Positions 35,233 through 41,931 of a stretch of 64,000 nt of DNA are shown here, in pieces. This stretch comes from Alphaproteobacteria bacterium. GTDB taxonomy: Bacteria; Pseudomonadota; Alphaproteobacteria; Rhizobiales; Rhizobiaceae. The position numbers and the translations under genes were made by a program. The stretch spans positions 124,001 through 188,000 of the forward strand of contig JAHJHT010000004.1 in the NCBI GenBank assembly GCA_018823835.1. The letters run 5' to 3'. The notes beneath the pieces were generated by a model. The model was given only the letters and a program-made list of their open reading frames with translations, ran no database searches and was not told where the DNA came from. Each line of letters begins with the position of its first letter. Within the stretch, counting starts at the first letter, position 1.

Positions 35233-35568
35233 ATGGACAGTAACCAACGCACCGATCACATCTACAATCGCGCGCACGCGCTTGCCGTGACTGGCTATGG
35301 CCCTGGCGATGTCGTCGAGAAGCTGGTGGAAGAAGGCTACCCCGAGGCGGCTTCGATGCTCGACAGCGAGTTGATCCGCGCCGATCTGAGTCGGCTGGCC
35401 GACACGTCCGCCTCCTCGGACATCATTGCCATGCTTTGGAGTTTCGACGCGATGGCTCTGGCCGAAAAGTCGAAGCTGCAGCCGACACGAGACCCGGTCG
35501 GCGGTTTGCCCGGACGCTCACGGACCCACCGGCGTCAACAGGGCACCAGGCGACAGGCGACAGGGTAG
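35233..35568 (+). CDS. Hypothetical protein, 111 residues
   Basis: An unrecognised small helical protein. The first 75 residues have clear coding bias (DSNQRTDHIYNRAHALAVTG, then VVEKLVEEGYPEAASMLDSE); the last 30 are Arg/Gln-rich and may be less constrained. A start at 35233 has AAGGG about 12 bases upstream. A longer form from 35167 is possible. No signal or membrane segment. It is the only gene I can support between the beta-barrel gene and tRNA-His; 34988-35232 shows nothing else. Confidence 0.45.
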   Translation: MDSNQRTDHIYNRAHALAVTGYGPGDVVEKLVEEGYPEAASMLDSELIRADLSRLADTSASSDIIAMLWSFDAMALAEKSKLQPTRDPVGGLPGRSRTHRRQQGTRRQATG

Positions 35569-35630
35569 CCGAGGAACATCTCGCAGTCCCGCACGCGGGC
35601 AAGCAATCGGACAATTTCGGGGTTTTGGAA

Positions 35631-35707
35631 TGGTACGGTTGGGTGGGCTCGAACCACCGACCTCCGGATCCACAATCCGGCGCTCTAACCAACTGAGCTA
35701 CAACCGC
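35631..35707 (-). tRNA. tRNA-His (GTG anticodon)
   Basis: A 77-base tRNA gene with encoded CCA (35631-35633). The acceptor stem is GCGGTTG with CAACCGT, followed by A73. The D-arm is AGCTCAGTTGGTTAGAGC. The anticodon stem CCGGA/TCCGG encloses TTGTGGA, giving anticodon GTG for His. The T-arm contains GGTTCGAGCC. There is no extra 5' G at position -1: the first pair is G1-U72 and the discriminator is A73. This is the unusual form known for alphaproteobacterial tRNA-His, whose histidyl-tRNA synthetase does not need G-1. Confidence 0.97.
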
Positions 35708-35730
35708 ACGCCCTGCCTTTGGCGTAGCGG

Positions 35731-35759
35731 TGCATACGGGCTATCGAAACTTAATTCAA
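35731..35759 (-). promoter_or_regulatory. Promoter of tRNA-His
   Basis: On the minus strand: -35 TTGAAT (35754-35759), a spacer of exactly 17 bases, and -10 TATGCA (35731-35736), ending 23 bases before the mature tRNA. The -10 is only a half match, so this is a reasonable but unproven promoter. Confidence 0.45.
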
Positions 35760-35857
35760 GCCGGTTCTGCGCGCAAAAACGACGCGGAAGGCCTTGTGCC
35801 TCCATGCCCTTGGCATGCCAGACGGCGGTCAGGCCGCCCACAGACACGCAGGCACAG

Positions 35858-35962
35858 AAAAAGGCCGGCGGGAGGAGGTGCCGGCCTTTTCCTTTTACGA
35901 GCCGGCGGGAGGAGGTGCCGGCTGGTCACCCCGGAAGGAAGCGGGAGGAGGTGCCGCCTTCC
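35858..35962 (-). ncRNA. Triple-hairpin RNA after the phasin gene, cuckoo/CcsR-like
   Basis: Three successive hairpins lie 26 bases after the phasin stop. All three have the same 10-base loop, ACCTCCTCCC on the transcribed (minus) strand. Loops are at 35943-35952, 35907-35916 and 35870-35879, a period of 36-37 bases. Stems: GGAAGG/CCTTCC plus an inner GC pair (35933-35962), AGCCGGC/GCCGGCT (35900-35923), and an 11-bp AAAAGGCCGGC stem with a T run (35858-35890) that is a textbook terminator. The CUCCUCCC loop is the hallmark of alphaproteobacterial cuckoo/CcsR small RNAs. It could be processed from the phasin 3' UTR. The loop also matches the anti-Shine-Dalgarno sequence. Confidence 0.7.
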
Positions 35963-35987
35963 AGGTATCTGCTGTCGCCTTAACTGA

Positions 35988-36452
35988 TCAGGCGACCTTA
36001 AGTTCCTTCATCGCCTTCTCGAAGGCGGTCTTGGCGGGCTTGGAGATTTCCTCGGCAGCCTTGGTGGCGGTCGCCTGGAATTCCTTGGCCTGCTCGACGC
36101 CGCTCTCTACCTGCTTGCGCAGGAACGAGGTCTGTAGCTCGAAGACCTCCGAAAGGGTCTTGGCGCCGACGAGGGCCTCGAGGTGGTTGAAGCCGGCATC
36201 GGCATTGGCGCGCAGTGCGGAAATGGTCTTCATCGACATCTCGTTCGACACGGACTTGGCGGTCTCGAGGGTCGATTCAACCGTCTTCTGGGTCTCTTCG
36301 GCGCCGGACTTCATCTTGGCGTAGGCTTCCTTCGACTGCTCGACGCCCTTTTCTGCAAAAGCGCGGATCTGGTCGGTAGCCTTGGATGCGTCAAAGGTCG
36401 GGAACTCGACGTTTTCCATGAATTCGTTGGTCTTCTCTGCTGTCTTGGCCAT
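35988..36452 (-). CDS. Phasin (polyhydroxybutyrate granule protein)
   Basis: A 154-residue phasin. It is helical and Ala/Lys/Glu-rich with no membrane segment, showing AKTAEKTNEFMENVEFPTFD, the central EQSKEAYAKMKSGAEETQK, and the C-terminal FLRKQVESGVEQAKEFQATA typical of the Phasin_2 group. Phasins coat polyhydroxyalkanoate granules and control their size. AGGACAGGAAA precedes the ATG. It has its own sigma70 promoter with a PhaR-like dyad and a 3' array of CUCCUCCC-loop hairpins. Acetoacetyl-CoA synthetase, another polyhydroxybutyrate-cycle enzyme, lies 7.5 kb away. Confidence 0.93.
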   Translation of the reverse strand: MAKTAEKTNEFMENVEFPTFDASKATDQIRAFAEKGVEQSKEAYAKMKSGAEETQKTVESTLETAKSVSNEMSMKTISALRANADAGFNHLEALVGAKTLSEVFELQTSFLRKQVESGVEQAKEFQATATKAAEEISKPAKTAFEKAMKELKVA

Positions 36453-36510
36453 TTTCCTGTCCTTTGTTAGAAGCGGCTTGCTGGAAAGCCGTCTGATTGG
36501 TGATGCTGCT

Positions 36511-36561
36511 TATATAGACCATGCCATGGTGCATTGCAACATTTTTGTTGCGCTGCACCAT
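36511..36561 (-). promoter_or_regulatory. Phasin promoter with overlapping PhaR-like operator
   Basis: On the minus strand: -35 TTGCAA (36534-36539), exactly 17 bases, and -10 TATATA (36511-36516). A 36-bp imperfect palindrome (36526-36561) covers the -35. Its arms are ATGGTGCA-TT-GCAAC and GTTGC-GC-TGCACCAT. Each arm holds a TGC-N3-GCA element (TGCATTGCA, TGCGCTGCA), the core reported for PhaR repressors that sense polyhydroxybutyrate. Repression until granules form is the expected logic. Confidence 0.7.
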
Positions 36562-36697
36562 AAATTCCTGACGGCGGTTAACCAAGCCGCCAAATAGCCC
36601 GCTTTGCGCCCTCTGCTTTATGGACGCTGGAGGCGACCCGCATTACTAATAAACGGTTAATGGCCGCGTACCGTCAGAGAGGGGTCCTGTTCCGCGT

Positions 36698-39600
36698 ATG
36701 CCTTCTGCTTCCTATTCCTTCCTCGATGTCGCTGCCCTTGACGGCGTGCGCGAACGTTTCGCTTCTGGCGACGCGCTGGCCATCCTGTCGAGCGACCTCG
36801 ACGAGGTGATCTGGGCGAACGGTCCGGGCGCAGCCCTGCTCGGCTATGCCGACATCGAGGATGGCATCGGGGCCGCATCGCGGCTCGGCATGGCGACGCG
36901 CCGGCAGATCGCCGCGACGCGCGGCTTCCCGAAAATCGGGCGCGACCGGCCGGTGCAACTGCGCATGACGACGGGCATGACGAGCCGCATGGTCTCATTC
37001 CTCGCCAGCTCGCTGGTGCTGCCCGACGGCGAGGCGGCGATCCTGCTTGCCGCACCGGCGCCGACCGGCGGCGCGCGCAGCGAGCGCGACATTGCCGAAC
37101 GGGCGATCGGCGGTTTTGCCGAAGTCGGCCATTTTGCCGCCTTCCTGGACGCCGACGGCAATGTCGAGGCCGCCTCGGCCGGCTTCGACGCGCTTGGCCT
37201 AGGGCACGACACGCTGGCGGACCTCGTGCGGCAGGCAGCCAGAGAGGCCGATCGCATCGTCAAGCAGATGATTCCCGGCGCCAGCGGCTCCCTGCCGGCC
37301 GGCCTGGCGCGGCTGACCGAAAGGCGCAACCTGCTCGTCGTCATCGACGAGGGCGTCTCCGGGCCCGACACGAGCGAGCCCGCCATGGCGCCTCAGGCTG
37401 AAACTCCCGCTCCGTCAACGACTGCCGGTGAGGCCCCGGCCGAAGCCAAGCTATCAGGCAGCGAGACGCCGTCGCATGACAGCTGGTACTTCAGCGAGGC
37501 CGGCAAGCGGCAGCCGCCGGGCGCCGAAAGGCCTGACAGTGCGGGCATGCCCACTGAAGAGCCGACCGAAATCGCCCCGACGGGCGAAGCCGGCACGCCA
37601 ACGGCAGACCCTGCCTCCTCGGATCTGCCCTTAAACTCAGAGCCCGCCAACACAGTCGAGCCAGAAAACGATATCGCGACGGTGCCGCCGTCTCCTTCCA
37701 CTGCTCGTCCATCATCTGCCACCGGGCCGGTTCGCTTCGTCTGGCGCACCGACGCCGAGGGCAAGTTCAGCCAGATCTCGCCGGAATTCGCGGACGCGGT
37801 AGGCGAGGAAGCCGCCGATATCGTCGGCCGGAGCTTCGACGAGGTAGCCAGGGCCCTGGGTCTCGATCCCAAGGGCGACATTGCCGGCCTGCTGGCGCGG
37901 CGCGACACCTGGTCGGGCCGCAGCGTGATGTGGCCTGTCTCCGGCACCGACCTGCAGGTACCCGTCGATCTCGCTGCCCTGCCGGTCTACGACCGCAACC
38001 GTGCCTTCGAGGGCTTTCGCGGCTTCGGCGTCGCGCGCACCGGCGATGCCACGGTCGATCCGCGGGCGACCGGCCTGGCGCTGACGATGACACCCGCCGA
38101 GGACGTCGCCGCCGCCTCGGGCGCTGCGCAGGAAGAGATCGAGACGGAGCCGCAGGAGGACGTCGCGGCGAGCGACCCTGCCTCCGACAAGCCATCCGAA
38201 CCGCCGGCAGACCCTTTCCGCGGCGAGGTACCGGCGCTCAGCATCGTGCCTGCGCAAGACCGACGCTTCACCGACAAGGTGATCCGGCTGGCCGAGCGCC
38301 GCCCGACGGCCGACAACGACAAGGGCCTTTCTTCCGGCGAGCGCCTCGCCTTCCAGCAGATCGGCGAGCGGCTGAAGAAAGACGGCGCGTCGACGCGTGG
38401 ATCGCCGCCGGCAACGGAAGACTCTCCCGCCGAAACCGACGAGACGACGCAGGCCGTTCAGGCGCCCGGCGCACCGGTCGAGGCCGAGACGCCCGACGCT
38501 CCCGAAGTGCCGGATATCGCAGCGGTAGACCCCGAAGCGGAGCCGACGGGTGATACGGAGGCCGACACAAACGATCTGCGCCGCCTCGACGGCGCGGACG
38601 AGGCTGTGCCTTCCGCCGACGATGAGGGGGAGCCGCTGTCGGCCGGCGCGCCGGCTGCCGGGGAGGATGCGACCGATTCCTCGCCGGCACGGGAAACTAC
38701 GCCCGAGGAGCCGGCAGCCGAGAAGCCCGGCAGGCCCGGAATGTCGCTGCTCGACTTCGCGCAATGGGACGCCCAGCAGGCACCCGACACGGAGGCATCC
38801 GGGCAATCCGCCGAGGCTCCCGACGAGCCGTCGGCCGAAATCCAGGCAGACCAGTCCTCAGAGACGAAGGACGAGGCGCCGCGCGCCGAGAAAGACGACG
38901 AACCGGCGTCGAGGCGGGCGCCCGGCTGGCGCAAGTTCACGCTGGTCGAGATGGAAGAAGCCGCGGGTCTCGATGTTTCGACGCCCGAGCCGGCGCGGAC
39001 GGAAGGGCCCTCCGCGGACGCCGAGCAGCCCTCCGCCAAGGAGGATCCGTCCGGGCCAGCCATCGAAGGGGCACCGGACGAACCCGCCGACAGGCATGGC
39101 AAGGCAGCCGCCGCCGCGCTGGCCGACGTCGCGCCGAAATCCGCAGCCGGCCTGTCGATCCTCGAAAAGCTGCCGGTGCCCGTGCTGGTTCACTCCGGCG
39201 ACACGCTGCACTACGCCAATGACGAGTTCGCCGCGCTGACCGGCTACGGGTCGGTGGAGGAACTCGCGGACGCCGGCGGCATCGGCGTGCTTTTCGCCGA
39301 CAGCTATGAAGACGAGGACGCGCCCGAAAAGGTCGACCGGCAGTTGCGCCTGAAGACGCGCGACGGCGAGGAAATCCCTGTCGAGGCCTTCCTGCAGTCA
39401 GTGCCGTGGAACGGCGGCAAGGCGCTCCTGCTGGTGCTTTCGCGCAGCAAGGAGGGTGGATTCGCCGCCGGCCAGTCACCGCTGATCGCCGAACTCGAGG
39501 CGCGCGTCGCCGAAATGCGCACCATCATCGACACGGCGACCGACGGCGTCGTGCTGATCTCGCCTGATGGCACGATCCGCTCGATCAGCCGCCCCGCCGA

Positions 39601-40612
39601 GGCGCTGTTCGGCTTCGAGAGCGACGAGGTCGTGGGAAAGCATTTCGCCTCGCTGTTTGCCATCGAAAGCCAGCGCGCCGCGCGCGACTATCTTGCCGGC
39701 CTTTCCGAGAACGGCGTGGCGAGCGTGCTCAACGACGGGCGCGAGGTGATCGGGCGCGAAGCGGAAGGCCGCTTCATCCCCTTGTTCATGACCATCGGCA
39801 AGCTGCCGGGCGAAAGTGGCTATTGCGCCGTGGTGCGCGACATCACGCAGTGGAAGCGCGCTGAGGAAGACCTCACCCAGGCGCGCGCGCTTGCCGAACG
39901 GGCATCCTCGCAGAAGACCGACTTCCTCGCCCGCGTCAGCCATGAGATCCGCACGCCGCTCAACGCCATCATCGGTTTTTCCGAGCTGATGATGGACGAG
40001 AAGTTCGGTCCGGTCGCCAACGACCGCTACCGCGACTACCTGCGCGACATCAACCGTTCGGGCAACCACGTGCTCGACCTCGTCAACGACCTGCTCGACA
40101 TTTCCAAGATCGAGGCCGGCCAGCAGGAAATGGCTTACGAGGCGGTATCGCTCAACGACACGCTGTCGGAGACCGTGGCGATGATGCAGCCGCAGGCCAA
40201 CCGCGAGCGCGTCATCATCCGCTCGAGCTTTGCCTCCAGCCTGCCCGACGTGGTGGCCGACTTGCGCAGCGTGCGCCAGATCGCGCTCAACATCCTGTCC
40301 AACGCGGTGCGCTACACGCAGGCCGGCGGCCAGGTGATCGTCTCGACCGCCTATGAGGCGGCGGGCGAAGTCGTCATGCGGGTGCGCGACACCGGCATCG
40401 GAATGTCGTCGTCGGAGATCGAGCAGGCGCTGAAGCCGTTCAAGCAGATCAATTCATTGAAGCGGGCGCGCGGCGACGGCACCGGTCTCGGCCTGCCGCT
40501 GACCAAGGCGATGGTCGAGGCCAATCGGGCGAAATTCACCATCAACTCGACGCCCGGCGAAGGCACGCTGGTCGAAATCAGCTTTCCGCCAACGCGGGTT
40601 CTGGCCGACTGA
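36698..40612 (+). CDS. Long PAS-domain sensor histidine kinase, PdhS-like
   Basis: A 1,304-residue cytoplasmic kinase with no membrane segment or signal peptide. Order: a PAS-like N-terminal module (10-120), a second PAS-like stretch near 345-450, long acidic Pro/Ala/Glu-rich low-complexity parts (230-330 and 460-815), PAS domains at about 820-920 and 940-1060, then HisKA with phospho-His1082 (SHEIRTPLNAI). The HATPase follows with NAVRYTQ, DTGIGMSSSEI and GDGTGLGLPL. The kinase core and FSELMMDEKFGPVANDRYRDY resemble the DivJ/PleC/PdhS family that acts on DivK in alphaproteobacterial cell-cycle control. It is divergent from the phasin gene. The PdhS identity is inference. Confidence 0.85.
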   Translation: MPSASYSFLDVAALDGVRERFASGDALAILSSDLDEVIWANGPGAALLGYADIEDGIGAASRLGMATRRQIAATRGFPKIGRDRPVQLRMTTGMTSRMVSFLASSLVLPDGEAAILLAAPAPTGGARSERDIAERAIGGFAEVGHFAAFLDADGNVEAASAGFDALGLGHDTLADLVRQAAREADRIVKQMIPGASGSLPAGLARLTERRNLLVVIDEGVSGPDTSEPAMAPQAETPAPSTTAGEAPAEAKLSGSETPSHDSWYFSEAGKRQPPGAERPDSAGMPTEEPTEIAPTGEAGTPTADPASSDLPLNSEPANTVEPENDIATVPPSPSTARPSSATGPVRFVWRTDAEGKFSQISPEFADAVGEEAADIVGRSFDEVARALGLDPKGDIAGLLARRDTWSGRSVMWPVSGTDLQVPVDLAALPVYDRNRAFEGFRGFGVARTGDATVDPRATGLALTMTPAEDVAAASGAAQEEIETEPQEDVAASDPASDKPSEPPADPFRGEVPALSIVPAQDRRFTDKVIRLAERRPTADNDKGLSSGERLAFQQIGERLKKDGASTRGSPPATEDSPAETDETTQAVQAPGAPVEAETPDAPEVPDIAAVDPEAEPTGDTEADTNDLRRLDGADEAVPSADDEGEPLSAGAPAAGEDATDSSPARETTPEEPAAEKPGRPGMSLLDFAQWDAQQAPDTEASGQSAEAPDEPSAEIQADQSSETKDEAPRAEKDDEPASRRAPGWRKFTLVEMEEAAGLDVSTPEPARTEGPSADAEQPSAKEDPSGPAIEGAPDEPADRHGKAAAAALADVAPKSAAGLSILEKLPVPVLVHSGDTLHYANDEFAALTGYGSVEELADAGGIGVLFADSYEDEDAPEKVDRQLRLKTRDGEEIPVEAFLQSVPWNGGKALLLVLSRSKEGGFAAGQSPLIAELEARVAEMRTIIDTATDGVVLISPDGTIRSISRPAEALFGFESDEVVGKHFASLFAIESQRAARDYLAGLSENGVASVLNDGREVIGREAEGRFIPLFMTIGKLPGESGYCAVVRDITQWKRAEEDLTQARALAERASSQKTDFLARVSHEIRTPLNAIIGFSELMMDEKFGPVANDRYRDYLRDINRSGNHVLDLVNDLLDISKIEAGQQEMAYEAVSLNDTLSETVAMMQPQANRERVIIRSSFASSLPDVVADLRSVRQIALNILSNAVRYTQAGGQVIVSTAYEAAGEVVMRVRDTGIGMSSSEIEQALKPFKQINSLKRARGDGTGLGLPLTKAMVEANRAKFTINSTPGEGTLVEISFPPTRVLAD

Positions 40613-40675
40613 GACGTACGGCGCGTCGCCGCCATCCGAGAGCGCCTGAGTCGCCGGAAAGCGCCGGGCAGCTAC

Positions 40676-40692
40676 CTTAGAATAATTCTAAG
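40676..40692. promoter_or_regulatory. Irr-type iron control element upstream of fbpA
   Basis: A perfect 17-bp palindrome built on TTAGAA-N3-TTCTAA, flanked by C and G, located 127 bases before the fbpA start. This is the shape of the ICE motif bound by Irr in Rhizobiales and Rhodobacterales. A possible promoter follows (TTGACT at 40718-40723, 17 bases, CATAGA). Irr would repress under low iron or activate uptake, depending on site position. Confidence 0.6.
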
Positions 40693-40818
40693 CTGTTGAA
40701 ATCGTATCGAGTTTATCTTGACTAATCTTGTCCATTTATCCATAGAGGCTCCGTCCTGAAAGGGGCGAACCGCCATCTGAGCCCAGGGCCTTGAACCCGG
40801 GTGTCCAGGAGATATGTC

Positions 40819-41868
40819 ATGAAGCTTCCGACGTTCCCGCTGAAAGCCGCCTGCCTCGCAGCGCTTGCCGCAACCGCCATGCTTCCCGTCCAGGCCATGG
40901 CCGACGGCGTGGTGAACATCTACACCTATCGCCAGCCGGAGCTGATCCAGCCCGTGCTCGACGCCTTCACCGCCGAGACCGGCATCGACACGCAGGTGCT
41001 GTTCCTCGACAAGGGTCTCGAGGAGCGCATCGCCGCTGAAGGCCAGAATTCGCCGGCCGACCTGATCATGACGGTCGACATTGCCCGCCTCACCGCCGCC
41101 AAGGAAAAGGGCATCACCCAGGCGCTCGACGACGCCATCGTCAACGGCAACCTGCCGGCCGAGTACCGCGATCCGGAGGGCCACTGGTTCGGCCTGACCA
41201 AGCGCGGCCGCGTCGTCTACGCCTCGAAGGACCGCGTGACGGACACCGCCCTCAGCTACGCCGATCTGGCCGACCCGAAGTGGAAGGGCCGAATCTGCGT
41301 CCGCTCCGGCCAGCACGATTACAATCTCGCGCTGTTTTCGGCGATGATCGAACATTGGGGTGCCGAAAAGGCCGAGGAGTGGATGACCGGCTTCAAGGCC
41401 AACCTCGCGCGCAAGCCGGACGGCAACGATCGCGGCCAGGCCAGTGCGATCTACGCCGGCGAATGCGACATCGCGCTCGGCAACACCTACTATGTCGGCC
41501 TGATGCGGACCAACGAGAAGGAACCTGCCGAGAAGGACTGGGGTAACGCGATCAACGTGATCTTCCCGACCTTCGAAAACGGCGGCACGCACGTCAACAT
41601 CTCGGGCGCGGCACTGGCCAAGCATTCGCCAAACCGCGACAATGCCGTGAAGCTCTTGGAATTTTTGTCCAGCCACGAGGCGCAGCAGATCTACGCCGAG
41701 AAGAACTTCGAGTATCCGGTCGAGCCCGGCCTGGAGCCGTCGGAGATCGTCAAGTCCTTCGGCAAGCTGAACGCCGACACGCTGCCGCTCGCCGACATCG
41801 CCAAGCATCGCAAGGCGGCTTCCGAGATGGTCGACAGGGTTGGCCTCAATGACGGCCCGAGCAGCTAG
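40819..41868 (+). CDS. fbpA: Ferric iron ABC transporter substrate-binding protein
   Basis: A 349-residue periplasmic binding protein. The signal peptide covers residues 1-28 (ending QAMA before DGVVNIYTYR). The family opening VNIYTYRQPELIQPVLDAF and the iron-ligand tyrosine pair in GNTYYVGLM mark it as FbpA/FutA/IdiA type. The start is the ATG at 40819 with AGGAG 8 bases upstream. A GTG at 40801 in the same frame is less likely. It is followed by a hairpin and the permease gene. An Irr-type box upstream supports iron control. Confidence 0.9.
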   Translation: MKLPTFPLKAACLAALAATAMLPVQAMADGVVNIYTYRQPELIQPVLDAFTAETGIDTQVLFLDKGLEERIAAEGQNSPADLIMTVDIARLTAAKEKGITQALDDAIVNGNLPAEYRDPEGHWFGLTKRGRVVYASKDRVTDTALSYADLADPKWKGRICVRSGQHDYNLALFSAMIEHWGAEKAEEWMTGFKANLARKPDGNDRGQASAIYAGECDIALGNTYYVGLMRTNEKEPAEKDWGNAINVIFPTFENGGTHVNISGAALAKHSPNRDNAVKLLEFLSSHEAQQIYAEKNFEYPVEPGLEPSEIVKSFGKLNADTLPLADIAKHRKAASEMVDRVGLNDGPSS

Positions 41869-41894
41869 CAGAGCGCTTCACGGGCATTAATCCA

Positions 41895-41920
41895 GCCGGG
41901 CCGGCAACGGCCCGGCCTTT
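41895..41920 (+). terminator. Attenuator-like hairpin between fbpA and fbpB
   Basis: Perfect 9-bp arms GCCGGGCCG (41895-41903) and CGGCCCGGC (41908-41916) with a GCAA tetraloop, then CTTTCC. It stands 26 bases after the binding-protein gene and before the permease. It may cut most transcripts, giving excess binding protein, or protect its 3' end. Confidence 0.6.
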
Positions 41921-41931
41921 CCATTTCAGGG

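Noticed and set aside
35858-35962. CRISPR-like array
   Set aside because: Only three short units with a 10-base invariant loop and variable complementary stems; no spacers of uniform length and no cas genes.
35794-36324. Plus-strand frame of 176 codons through the triple hairpins
   Set aside because: Its GGGAGGAGGT copies look like ribosome binding sites or coding repeats, but the stems and the terminator fit a minus-strand RNA, and the rest is antisense to the phasin gene.
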